A DNA stretch of 64,000 nucleotides from contig CM068590.1 in assembly GCA_035048485.1 (NCBI GenBank), positions 8,545,329 to 8,609,328 on the forward strand, read 5' to 3'. The DNA comes from Pteria penguin (Eukaryota; Mollusca; Bivalvia; Pterioida; Pteriidae). A program made the translations under genes and the position numbers. The notes beneath the pieces are model-generated. The model searched no databases. It saw nothing but the letters and a program-made list of their open reading frames with translations, and was not told where the DNA came from. Numbering within the stretch: position 1 is the first letter of the stretch; every line of letters begins with the position of its first letter. This document shows positions 47,341 to 60,783 of this stretch, in pieces.

Positions 47341-48856
47341 TGTATAGTTGAGGTGGTGTCTGCTGTATATAGAGTATGTTGTTATGTAGTGGAGGTGGTG
47401 TCTGTTGTATAAAGGGTGTATTGTTGTGTAGTGGAGGTGGTGTCTGCTGTATATAGAGTGTCTTGTTATGTAGTGGAGGTGGTGTTTGCTGTATATAGGG
47501 TGTATTGTTATGTAGTGGAGGTGGTGTCTGTTGTATATAGGGTGTATTGTTATGTAGTGGAGGTGGTGTCTGCTGTAAATAGGGTGTATTGTTATGTAGT
47601 GGAGGTGGTGTTTGCTGTATATAGGGTGTATCGTTATGTAGTGGAGGTGGTGTCTGTTGTATATAGGGTATGTGGTTATGTAGTGGAGGTGGTGTTTGAT
47701 GTATATAGGGTGTATTGTTATGTAGTGGAGGTGGTGTTTGCTGTATATAGGGTGTATTGTTATGTAGTGGAGGTGGTGTTTGATGTATATAGGGTGTATT
47801 GTTATGTAGTGGAGGTGGTGTTTGCTGTATACAGGGTCTATTGTTATGTAGTGGAGGTGGTGTCGGCTGTATATAGGGTGTATTGTTATGTAATGGAGGT
47901 GGTGTTTGCTGTATATAGGGTATATTGTTATGTTGTGGAGGTGGTGTCTGGTGTATATACGGTGTATTGTTATGTAATGGAGGTGGTGTTTGCTGTATAT
48001 AGGGTATACTGTTATGTAGTGGAGGTGGTGTCTGCTGTATATAGGGTGTATTGTTATGTAGTGGAGGTGGTGTGTGCTGTATATAGGGTGTATTGTTATG
48101 TATAGTTGAGGTGGTGTCTGCTGTATATAGAGTATGTTGTTATGTAGTGGAGGTGGTGTCTGTTGTATAAAGGGTGTATTGTTGTGTAGTGGAGGTGGTG
48201 TCTGCTGTATATAGAGTGTCTTGTTAAGTAGTGGAGGTGGTGTTTGCTGTATATAGGGTGTATTGTTATGTAGTGGAGGTGGTGTCTGTTGTATATAGGG
48301 TGTATTGTTATGTAGTGGAGGTGGTGTCTGCTGTAAATAGGGTGTATTGTTATGTAGTGGAGGTGGTGTTTGCTGTATATAGGGTGTATCGTTATGTAGT
48401 GGAGGTGGTGTCTGTTGTATATAGGGTGTATTGTTATGTAATGGAGGTGGTGATTGCTGTATATAGGGTATGTTGTTATGTAGTGGAGGTGGTGTTTTCT
48501 GTATATAGGGTGTATCGTTATGTAGTGGAGGTGGTGTCTGTTGTATATAGGGTGTATTGTTATGTAATGGATGTGGTGATTGCTGTATATAGGGTGTATT
48601 GTTATGTAGTGGAGGTGGTGTTTTATGTATATAGGGTGTATTGTTATGTAGTGGAGGTGGTGTTTGCTGTATATAGGGTATATTGTTATGTAGTGGAGGT
48701 GGTGTCGGCTGTATATAGGGTGTATTGTTATCTAGTGGAGGTGGTGTTGGCTGTATATAGGGTATGTTGTTATCTAGTGGAGGTTGTGTCTGCTGTATAT
48801 AGGGTGTATTGTTATGTAGTGGAGGTGGTGTCTGTTGTATATAGGGTATATTGTTA
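47341..48856 (+). repeat. Tandem pair of 758-bp higher-order blocks in minisatellite D
   Basis: The marker 'tgtatagttgag' at 47341 recurs at 48099. 'aaagggtgtattgttgtgta' at 47411 recurs at 48169. Both offsets are 758 bp, which equals 18 units plus the 2 extra bases of the marker unit. The related marker 'tgtatagtgg' at 43473 and 44231 is also 758 bp apart, so the same block length was copied more than once. Homology after about 48500 was not followed base by base. Confidence 0.75.
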
Positions 48857-51800
48857 TGTAGTGGAGGTGGTGTCTGCTGTATATAGGGTGTATTGTTATA
48901 TAGTGGAGGTGGTGTCTGCTGTATATAGGGTATACTGTTATGTAGTGGAGGAGGTGTCTGCGGTATATAGGGTGTATTGTTATGTAGAAGAGGTGGTGTG
49001 TGCTGTATATAGGGTATATTGTTATGTAGTGGAGGTGGTTTCTGCTGTATATAGGGTGTATTGTTATGTAGTGGAGGTGGTGTCTGCTGTATATAGGGTA
49101 TATTGTTATGTAGTGGAGGTGGTGTCTGTTGTATATAGGGTATATTGTTATGTAGTGGAGGTGGTGTTTGCTGTATATAGGGTGTATTGTTATGTAGTGG
49201 AGGTGGTGTGTGCTGTATATAGGGTATACTGTTATGTAGTGGAGGAGGTGTCTGCGGTATATAGGGTGTATTGTTATGTAGTACAGGTGGTGTGTGCTGT
49301 ATATAGGGTATATTGTTATGTAGTGGAGGTGGTGTCTGCTGTATATAGGGTGTATTGTTATGTAGTGGAGGTGGTGTCTGCTGTATATAGGGTGTATTGT
49401 TATGTAGTGGAGGTGGTGTCTGCTGTATATAGGGTGTATTGTTATGTAGTGGAGGTGGTGTCTGCTGTATATAGGGTATATTGTTATGTAGTGGAGGTGG
49501 TGTCTGTTGTATATAGGGTATATTGTTATGTAGTGGAGGTGGTGTCGGCTGTATATAGGGTATATTGTTATGTAGTGGAGGTGGTGTCTGCTGTATATAG
49601 GGTGTATTGTTATGTAGTGGAGGTGGTGTCTGCTGTATACAGGGTATATTGTTATGTAGTGGAGGTGGTGTCTGCTGTATATAGGGTATATTGTTATGTA
49701 GTGTGGGTGGTGTCTGCTGTATATAGGGTATATTGTTATGTAGTGGAGGTGGTGTCTACTGTATATAGGGTATGTTGTTATGTAGTGGAGGTGGTGTCTG
49801 TTGTATATAGGGTGTATTGTTATGTAGTGGAGGTGGTGTCTGCTGTATATAGGGTATGTTGTTATGTAGTGGAGGAGGTGTCTGTTGTATATAGGGTGTA
49901 TTGTTATGTAGTGGAGGTGGTGTCTGCTGTATATAGGGTATATTGTTATGTAGTGGAGGTGGTGTCTGTTGTATATAGGGTGCATTGTTATGTAGTGGAG
50001 GTGGTGTCTTCTGTATATAGGGTGTATTGTTATGTAGAGGAGGTGGTGATTGCTGTATATAGGGTGTATTGTTATGTAGTGGAGGTGGTGTCTGCTGTAT
50101 ATAGGGTGTATTGTTATGTAGTGGAGGTGGTGTCTGCTGTATATAGGGTATATTGTTATGTAGTGGAGGAGGTGTTTGATGTATATAGGGTGTATTGTTG
50201 TGTAGTGGAGGTGGTGTCTACTGTATATAGGGTATACTGTTATGTAGTGGAGGTGGTGTCTGCTGTATATAGGGTATGTTGTTATGTAGTGTGGGTGGTG
50301 TCTGCTGTATATAGGGTATATTGTTATGTAGTGGAGGTGGTGTCTGCTGTATATAGGGTATGTTGTTATGTAGTGTGGGTGGTGTCTGCTGTATATAGGG
50401 TATATTGTTATATAGTGGAGGTGGTGTCTACTGTATATAGGGTATACTGTTATGTAGTGGAGGTGGTGTCTGCTGTATATAGGGTATGTTGTTATGTAGT
50501 GTGGGTGGTGTCTGCTGTATATAGGGTGTATTGTTCTGTAGTGGAGGTGGTGTCTGTTGTATATAGGGTGTATTGTTATGTAGTGGAGGTGGTGTCTGTT
50601 GTATATAGGGTATATTGTTATGTAGTGGAGGTGGTGTCTGCTGTATATAGGGTATGTTGTTATGTAGTGGAGGTGGTGTCTGTTGTATATAGGGTGTATT
50701 GTTATATAGTGGAGGTGGTGTCTACTGTATATAGGGTATACTGTTATGTAGTGGAGGTGGTGTCTGCTGTATATAGGGTGTATTGTTATGTAGTGGAGGT
50801 GGTGTCTGCTGTATATAGGGTATATTGTTATGTAGTGGAAGTGGTGTCTGCTGTATATAGGGTATATTGTTATGTAGTGGAGGTGGTGTCTGTTGTATAT
50901 AGGGTATACTGTTATGTAGTGGAGGTGGTGTGTGCTGTATATAGGGTGTATTGTTATGTAATGGAGGTGGTGTGTGCTGTATATAGGGTATGTTGTTATG
51001 TAGTGGAGGTGGTGTCTGCGGTATATAGGGTGTATTGTTATGTAGTGGAGGTGGTGTCTGCTGTATATAGGGTATATTGTTATGTAGTGGAGGTGGTGTC
51101 TGTTGTATATAGGGTGTATTATTATGTAGTGGAGGTGGTGTCTGCTGTATATAGGGTGTACTGTTATGTAGAGGAGGTGGTGATTGCTGTATATAGGGTG
51201 TATTGTTATGTAGTGGAGGTGGTGTCTGCTGTATATAGGGTGTATTGTTATGTAGTGGAGGTGGTGTCTGCTGTATAGGGTATATTGTTATGTAGTGGAG
51301 GTGGTGTTTGATGTATATAGGGTGTATTGTTATGTAGTGGAGGTGGTGTCTACTGTATATAGGGTATACTGTTATGTAGTGGAGGTGGTGTCTGCTGTAT
51401 ATAGGGTATGTTGTTATGTAGTGTCGGTGGTGTCTGCTGTATATAGGGTATATTGTTATGTAGTGGAGGTGGTGTCTGCTGTATATAGGGTATGTTGTTA
51501 TGTAGTGTGGGTGGTGTCTGCTGTATATAGGGTATATTGTTATGTAGTGGAGGTGGTGTCTACTGTATATAGGGTATACTGTTATGTAGTGGAGGTGGTG
51601 TCTTCTGTATATAGGGTATGTTGTTATGTAGTGTGGGTGGTGTCTGCTGTATATAGGGGGTATTGTTATGTAGTGGAGGTGGTGTCTGTTGTATATAGGG
51701 TGTATTCTCATGTAGTGGAGGTGGTGTCTGTTGTATATAGGGTATATTGTTATGTAGTGGAGGTGGTGTCTGCTGTATATAGGGTATGTTGTTATGTAGT

Positions 51801-54800
51801 GGAGGTGGTGTCTGTTGTATATAGGGTGTATTGTTATGTAGTGGAGGTGGTGTCTACTGTATATAGGGTATACTGTTATGTAGTGGAGGTGGTGTGTGCT
51901 GTATATAGGGTGTACTGTTATGTAGTGGAGGTGGTGTGTGCTGTATATAGGGTATGTTGTTATGTAGTGGAGGTGGTGTCTGCGGTATATAGGGTGTATT
52001 GTTATGTAGTGGAGGTGGTGTCTGCGGTATATAGGGTGTATTGTTATGTAGTGGAGGTGGTGTTGTCTGTATGTAGGGTGTATTGTTATGTAATGGAGGT
52101 GGTGTCTGCTGTATAAAGGGTATATTGTTATGTAGTAGAGGCGGTGTCTGCTGTAGATAGGGTATACAGTTATGTAGTGGAGGTGGTGTCTGCTGTATAT
52201 ACTAGGGTATACTGTTATGTAGTGGAGGTGGTGTGTGCTGTATATCGGGTGTATTGTGATGTAGTGGAGCTGGTGTCTGCTGTATATAGGGTGTATTGTT
52301 ATGTAGTGGAGGTGGTGTTTGTTGTATATAGGGTGTATTGTTATGTAGTGGAGGTGGTGTCTGTTGTATATAGGGTGTATTGTTATGTAGTGGAGGTGGT
52401 GTCTGTTGTATATAGGGTATATTGTTATGTAGTGGAGGTGGTGTCTGCTGTATATAGGGTATGTTGTTATGTAGTGGAGGTCGTGTCTGTTGTATATAGG
52501 GTGTATTGTTATATAGTGGAGGTGGTGTCTACTGTATATAGGGTATACTGTTATGTAGTGGAGGTGGTGTCTGTTGTATATAGGGTGTATTGTTATGTAG
52601 TGGAGGTGGTGTTTTATGTATATAGGGTGTATTGTTATGTAGTGGAGGTGGTGTTTGCTGTATATAGGGTATATTGTTATGTAGTGGAGGTGGTGTCTGC
52701 TGTATATAGGGTGTATTGTTATGTAGTGGAGGTGGTGTCTACTGTATATAGGGTATACTGTTATGTAGTGGAGGTGGTGTCTGCTGTATATAGGGTATGT
52801 TGTTATGTAGTGTGGGTGGTGTCTGCTGTATATACGGTATGTTGTTATGTAGTGTGGGTGGTGTCTGCTGTATATAGGGTATATTGTTATGTAGTGGAGG
52901 TGGTGTCTACTGTATATAGGGTATACTGTTATGTAGTGGAGGTGGTGTCTTCTGTATATAGGGTATGTTGTTATGTAGTGTGGGTGGTGTCTGCTGTATA
53001 TAGGGTGTATTGTTATGTAGTGGAGGTGGTGTCTGTTGTATATAGGGTGTATTCTCATGTAGTGGAGGTGGTGTCTGTTGTATATAGGGTATATTGTTAT
53101 GTAGTGGAGGTGGTGTCTGCTGTATATAGGGTATGTTGTTATGTAGTGGAGGTGGTGTCTGTTGTATATAGGGTGTATTGTTATGTAGTGAAGGTGGTGT
53201 CTACTGTATATAGGGTATACTGTTATGTAGTGGAGGTGGTGTCTGTTGTATATAGGGTGTATTGTTATGTAGTGGAGGTGGTGTCTGCTGTATATAGGGT
53301 ATATTGTTATGTAGTGGAGGTGGTGTCTGCTGTATATAGGGTATATTGTCATGTAGTGGAGGTGGTGTCTGTTGTATATAGGGTATACTGTTATGTAGTG
53401 GAGGTGGTGTGTGCTGTATATAGGGTGTACTGTTATGTAGTGGAGGTGGTGTGTGCTGTATATAGGGTATGTTGTTATGTAGTGGAGGTGGTGTCTGCGG
53501 TATATAGGGTGTATTGTTATGTAGTGGAGGTGGTGTCTGCGGTATATAGGGTGTATTGTTATGTAGTGGAGGTGGTGTTGTCTGTATGTAGGGTGTATTG
53601 TTATGTAATGGAGGTGGTGTCTGCTGTATAAAGGGTATATTGTTATGTAGTAGAGGCGGTGTCTGCTGTATATAGGGTATACAGTTATGTAGTGGAGGTG
53701 GTGTCTGCTGTATATACTAGGGTATACTGTTATGTAGTGGAGGTGGTGTGTGCTGTATATCGGGTGTATTGTGATGTAGTGGAGCTGGTGTCTGCTGTAT
53801 ATAGGGTGTATTGTTATGTAGTGGAGGTGGTGTCTGTTGTATATAGGGTGTATTGTTATGTAGTGGAGGTGGTGTCTGTTGTATATAGGGTGTATTGTTA
53901 GGTAGTGGAGGTGGTGTTTGCTGTATATAGGGTATATTGTTATGTAGTGGAGGTGGTGTCTGTTGTATATAGGGTGTATTGTTATGTAGTGGAGGTGGTG
54001 TTTGCTGTATATAGGGTATATTGTTATGTAGTGGAGGTGGTGTCTGCTGTATATAGGGTGTATTGTTATGCAGTGGAGGTGGTGTGTGCTGTATATAGGG
54101 TGTATTGTTATGTAGTGGAGGTGGTGTGTGCTGTATATAGTGTATATTGTTATGTAGTGGAGGTGGTGTCTGCTGTATATAGGGTGTATTCTTATGTAGT
54201 GGAGGTGGTGTGTGCTGTATATAGGGTATGTTGTTATGTAGTGGAGGTGGTGTCTGCTGTATATAGGGTATATTGTTATGTAGTGGAGGTGGTGTCTGTT
54301 GTATATAGGGTATATTGTTATGTACTGGAGGTGGTGTCTGTTGTATATAGGGTATATTGTTCTGTAGTGGAGGTGGTGTCTGTTGTATATAGGGTATATT
54401 GTTATGTAGTGGAGGTGGTGTCTGTTGTATATAGGTTATATTGTTATGTAGTGGAGGTGGTGTCTGCTGTATATAGGGTATGTTGTTATGTAGTGGAGGT
54501 GGTGTCTGTTGTATATAGGGTGTATTCTTATGTAGTGGAGGTGGTGTCTACTGTATATAGGGTATACTGTTATGTAGTGGAGGTGGTGTCTGTTGTATAT
54601 AGGGTGTATTGTTATGTAGTGGAGGTGGTGTCTGCTGTATATAGGGTATATTGTTATGTAGTGGAGGTGGTGTCTGCTGTATATAGGGTATATTGTTATG
54701 TAGTGGAGGTGGTGTCTGTTGTATATAGGGTATACTGTTATGTAGTGGAGGTGGTGTGTGCTGTATATAGGGTGTATTGTTATGTAATGGATGTGGTGTG

Positions 54801-57800
54801 TGCTGTATATAGGGTATGTTCTTATGTAGTGGAGGTGGTGTCTGCGGTATATAGGGTGTATTGTTATGTAGTGGAGGTTGTGTCTGCTGTATATAGGGTA
54901 TATTGTTATGTAGTGGAGGTGGTGTCTGTTGTATATAGGGTGTATTGTTATGTAGTGGAGGTGGTGTCTGCTGTATATAGGGTGTATTGTTATGTAGAGG
55001 AGGTGGTGATTGCTGTATATAGGGTGTATTGTTATGTAGTGGAGGTGGTGTCTGCTGTATATAGGGTGTATTGTTATGTAGTGGAGGTGGTGTCTGCTGT
55101 ATATAGGGTATATTGTTATGTAGTGGAGGTGGTGTTTGATGTATATAGGGTGTATTGTTATGTAGTGGAGGTGGTGTCTACTGTATATAGGGTATACTGT
55201 TATGTAGTGGAGGTGGTGTCTGCTGTATATAGGGTATGTTGTTATGTAGTGTGGGTGGTGTCTGCTGTATATAGGGTATATTGTTATGTAGTGGAGGTGG
55301 TGTCTGCTGTATATAGGGTATGTTGTTATGTAGTGGAGGTGGTGTCTGTTGTATATAGGGTGTATTGTTATGTAGTGGAGGTGGTGTCTACTGTATATAG
55401 GGTATATTGTTATGTAGTGGAGGTGGTGTCTGTTGTATATAGGGTGTATTGTTATGTAGTGGAGGTGGTGTCTGCTGTATATAGGGTATATTGTTATGTA
55501 GTGGAGGTGGTGTCTGCTGTATATAGGGTATATTGTTATGTAGTGGTGGTGGTGTCTGTTGTATATAGGGTATACTGTTATGTAGTGGAGGTGGTGTGTG
55601 CTGTATATAGGGTGTATTGTTATGTAATGGAGGTGGTGTGTGCTGTATATAGGGTATGTTGTTAAGTAGTGGAGGTGGTGTCTGCGGTATATAGGGTGTA
55701 TTGTTATGTAGTGGAGGTGGTGTCTGCGGTATATAGGGTGTATTGTTATGTAGTGGAGGTGGTGTTGTCTGTATGTAGGGTGTATTGTTATCTAATGGAG
55801 GTGGTGTCTGCTGTATAAAGGGTATATTGTTATGTAGTGGAGGCGGTGTCTGCTGTATATAGGGTATACAGTGATGTAGTGGAGGTGGTGTCTGCTGTAT
55901 ATACTAGGGTATACTGTTATGTAGTGGAGGTGGTGTGTGCTGTATATCGGGTGTATTGTGATGTAGTGGAGGTGGTGTCTGCTGTATATAGGGTGTATTG
56001 TTATGTAGTGGAGGTGGTGTCTGTTGTATATAGGGTGTATTGTTATGTAGTGTAGGTGGTGTCTGTTGTATATAGGGTGTATTGTTATGTAGTGGAGGTG
56101 GTGTTTGCTGTATATAGGGTATATTGTTATGTAGTGGAGGTGGTGTCTGTTGTATATAGGGTGTATTGTTATGTAGTGGAGGTGGTGTTTGCTGTATATA
56201 GGGTATATTGTTATGTAGTGGAGGTGGTGTCTGCTGTATATAGGGTGTATTGTTATGTAGTGGAGGTGGTGTGTGCTGTATATAGGGTGTATTGTTATGT
56301 AGTGGAGGTGGTGTGTGCTGTATATAGTGTATATTGTTATGTAGTGGAGGTGGTGTCTGCTGTATATAGGGTGTATTGTTATGTAGTGGAGGTGGTGTGT
56401 GCTGTATATAGGGTATGTTGTTATGTATTGGAGGTGGTGTCTGCTGTATATAGGGTATATTGTTATGTAGTGGAGGTGGTGTCTGTTGTATATAGGGTAT
56501 ATTGTTATGTACTGGAGGTGGTGTCTGTTGTATATAGGGTATATTGTTATGTAGTGGAGGTGGTGTCTGTTGTATATAGGGTATATTGTTATGTAGTGGA
56601 GGTGGTGTCTGTTGTATATAGGGTATATTGTTATGTAGTGGAGGTGGTGTCTGCTGGATATAGGGTATACTGTTATGTAGTGGAGGTGGTGTCTGTTGTA
56701 TATAGGGTATGTTGTTATGTAGTGGAGGTGGTGTCTGCTGTATATAGGGTATATTGTTATGTAGTGGAGGTGGTGTCTGTTGTATATAGGGTATATTGTT
56801 ATGTAGTGGAGGTGGTGTCTGTTGTATATAGGGTGTATTGTTATGTAGTGGAGGTGGTGTCTGCTGTATATAGGGTGTATTGTTATGTAGTGGAGGTGGT
56901 GTCTGTTGTATATAGGGTATATTGTTATGTAGTGGAGGTGGTGTCTGTTGTATATAGGGTATATTGTTATGTAGTGGAGGTGGTGTCTGCTGTATATAGG
57001 GTGTATTGTTGTGTAGTGGAGGTGGTGTCTACTGTATATAGGGTGTATTGTTATGTAGTGGAGGTGGTGTCTGCTGTATATAGGGTATATTGTTATGTAG
57101 TGGAGGTGGTGTCTACTGTATATAGGGTGTATTGTTATGTAGTTGAGGTGGTGTCTGTTGTATATAGGGTATATTGTTATGTAGTGGAGGTGGTGTCTGT
57201 TGTATATAGGGTATATTGTTATGTAGTGGAGGTGGTGTCTGCTGTATATAGGGTGTATTGTTATGTAGTGGAGGTGGTGTCTGTTGTATATAGGGTATAT
57301 TGTTATGTAGTGGAGGTGGTGTCTGTTGTATATAGGGTATATTGTTATGTAGTGGAGGTGGTGTCTGCTGTATATAGGGTGTATTGTTATGTAGTGGAGG
57401 TGGTGTCTGTTGTATATAGGGGATATTGTTATGTAGTGGAGGTGGTGTCTGTTGTATATAGGGTGTATTGTTATGTAGTGGAGGTGGTGTCTGTTGTATA
57501 TAGGGTATATTGTTATGTAGTGGAGGTGGTGTCTACTGTATATAGGGTGTATTGTTATGTAGTGGACGTGGTGTCTGTTGTATATAGGGTATATTGTTAT
57601 GTAGTGGAGGTGGTAATTGCTGTATATAGGGTGTATTGTTATGTAGTGGAGGTGGTGTATGCTGTATATAGGGTATATTGTTATGTAGTGGAGGTGGTGT
57701 CTGTTGTAGATAGGGTATATTGTTATGTAGTGGAGGTGGTGTCTGTTGTATATAGGGTGTATTGTTATGTTGTGGAGGTGGTGTCTGCTATATATAGGGT

Positions 57801-60783
57801 GTATTGTTATGTAGTGGAGGTGGTGTCTGTTGTATATAGGGTATATTGTTATGTAGTGGAGGTGGTGTCGGCTGTATATAGGGTATGTTGTTATGTAGTG
57901 GAGGTGGTGATTGCTGTATATAGGGTATATTGTTATGTAGTGGAGGTGGTGTCTGCTGTATATAGGGTGTATTGTTATGTAGTGGAGGTGGTGTCTGTTG
58001 TATATAGGGTATATTGTTATGTAGTGGAGGTGGTGTCGGCTGTATATAGGGTATATTGTTATGTAGTGGAGGTGGTGTCTGCTGTATATAGGGTGTATTG
58101 TTATGTAGTGGAGGTGGTGTCTGCTGTATATAGGGTGTATTGTTATGTAGTGGAGGTGGTGTCGGCTGTATATAGGGTATGTTGTTATGTAGTGGAGGTG
58201 GTGTCTGCTGTATATAGGGTATATTGTTATGTAGTGGAGGTGGTGTCGACTGTATATAGGGTATACTGTTATGTAGTGGAGGTGGTGTCTGCTGTATATA
58301 GGGTATGTTGTTATGTAGTGTGGGTGGTGTCTGCTGTATATAGGGTATATTGTTATGTAGTGGAGGTGGTGTCTGCTGTATATAGGGTATGTTGTTATGT
58401 AGTGTGGGTGGTGTCTGCTGTATATAGGGTATATTGTTATGTAGTGGAGGTGGTGTCTACTGTATATAGGGTATACTGTTATGTAGTGGAGGTGGTGTCT
58501 GCTGTATATAGGGTATGTTGTTATGTAGTGTGGGTGGTGTCTGCTGTATATAGGGTGTATTGTTATGTAGTGGAGGTGGTGTCTGTTGTATATAGGGTGT
58601 ATTGTTATGTAGTGGAGGTGGTGTCTGTTGTATATAGGGTATATTGTTATGTAGTGGAGGTGGTGTCTGCTGTATATAGGGTATGTTATTATGTAGTGGA
58701 GGTGGTGTCTGTTGTATATAGGGTGTATTGTTATGTAGTGGAGGTGGTGTCTACTGTATATAGGGTATATTGTTATGTAGTGGAGGTGGTGTCTGTTGTA
58801 TATAGGGTGTATTGTTATGTAGTGGAGGTGGTGTCTGCTGTATATAGGGTATATTGTTATGTAGTGGAGTTGGTGTCTGCTGTATATAGGGTATATTGTT
58901 ATGTAGTGGTGGTGGTGTCTGTTGTATATAGGGTATACTGTTATGTAGTGGAGGTGGTGTGTGCTGTATATAGGGTGTATTGTTATGTAATGGAGGTGGT
59001 GTGTGCTGTATATAGGGTATGTTGTTATGTAGTGGAGGTGGTGTCTGCGGTATATAGGGTGTATTGTTATGTAGTGGAGGTGGTGTCTGCGGTATATAGG
59101 GTGTATTGTTATGTAGTGGAGGTGGTGTTGTCTGTATGTAGGGTGTATTGTTATGTAATGGAGGTGGTGTCTGCTGTATAAAGGGTATATTGTTATGTAG
59201 TGGAGGCGGTGTCTGCTGTATATAGGGTATACAGTTATGTAGTGGAGGTGGTGTCTGCTGTATATAGTAGGGTATACTGTTATGTAGTGGAGGTGGTGTG
59301 TGCTGTATATCGGGTGTATTGTGATGTAGTGGAGGTGGTGTCTGCTGTATATAGGGTGTATTGTTATGTAGTGGAGGTGGTGTCTGTTGTATATAGGGTG
59401 TACTGTTATGTAGTGGAGGTGGTGTCTGTTGTATATAGGGTATATTGTTATGTAGTGGAGGTGGTGTCTGCTGGATATAGGGTATACTGTTATGTAGTGG
59501 AGGTGGTGTCTGCTGTATATAGGGTATGTTGTTATGTAGTGGAGGTGGTGTCTGCTGTATATAGGGTATATTGTTATGTAGTGGAGGTGGTGTCTGCTGT
59601 ATATAGGGTATATTGTTATGTAGTGGAGGTGGTGTCTGTTGTATATAGGGTGTATTGTTATGTAGTGGAGGTGGTGTCTGCTGTATATAGGGTGTATTGT
59701 TATGTAGTGGAGGTGGTGTCTGTTGTATATAGGGTATATTGTTATGTAGTGGAGGTGGTGTCTGTTGTATATAGGGTATATTGTTATGTAGTGGAGGTGG
59801 TGTCTGCTGTATATAGGGTGTATTGTTGTGTAGTGGAAGTGGTGTCTACTGTATATACATGTAGGGTGTATTGTTATGTAGTGGAGGTGGTGTCTGCTGT
59901 ATATAGGGTATATTGTTATGTAGTGGAGGTGGTGTCTACTGTATATAGGGTGTATTGTTATGTAGTGGAGGTGGTGTCTGTTGTATATAGGGTATATTGT
60001 TATGTAGTGGAGGTGGTGTCTGTTGTATATAGGGTGTATTGTTATGTAGTGGAGGTGGTGTTTGCTGTATATAGGGTATATTGTTATGTAGTGGAGGTGG
60101 TGTCTGTTGTATATAGGGTGTATTGTTATGTAGTGGAGGTGGTGTTTGCTGTATATAGGGTATATTGTTATGTAGTGGAGGTGGTGTCTGCTGTATATAG
60201 GGTGTATTGTTATGTAGTGGAGGTGGTGTGTGCTGTATATAGGGTGTATTGTTATGTAGTGGAGGTGGTGTGTGCTGTATATAGTGTATATTGTTATGTA
60301 GTGGAGGTGGTGTCTGCTGTATATAGGGTGTATTGTTATGTAGTGGAGGTGGTGTGTGCTGTATATAGGGTATGTTGTTATGTATTGGAGGTGGTGTCTG
60401 CTGTATATAGGGTATATTGTTATGTAGTGGAGGTGGTGTCTGTTGTATATAGGGTATATTGTTATGTACTGGAGGTGGTGTCTGTTGTATATAGGGTATA
60501 TTGTTATGTAGTGGAGGTGGTGTCTGTTGTATATAGGGTATATTGTTATGTAGTGGAGGTGGTGTCTGTTGTATATAGGGTATATTGTTATGTAGTGGAG
60601 GTGGTGTCTGCTGGATATAGGGTATACTGTTATGTAGTGGAGGTGGTGTCTGCTGTATATAGGGTATGTTGTTATGTAGTGGAGGTGGTGTCTGCTGTAT
60701 ATAGGGTATATTGTTATGTAGTGGAGGTGGTGTCTGTTGTATATAGGGTATATTGTTATGTAGTGGAGGTGGTGTCTGTTGTA

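Noticed and set aside
56056..59181. A 1041-codon open frame of YVVEVVSAVYRVYC-type repeats (and similar frames at 44306-47347 and 48231-51278)
   Set aside because: The 42-bp period keeps whichever frames lack a stop in the unit open. The minus strand is also open (50722-53352), frames break wherever units gain 2 or 3 bases, and no splice or start context is present.
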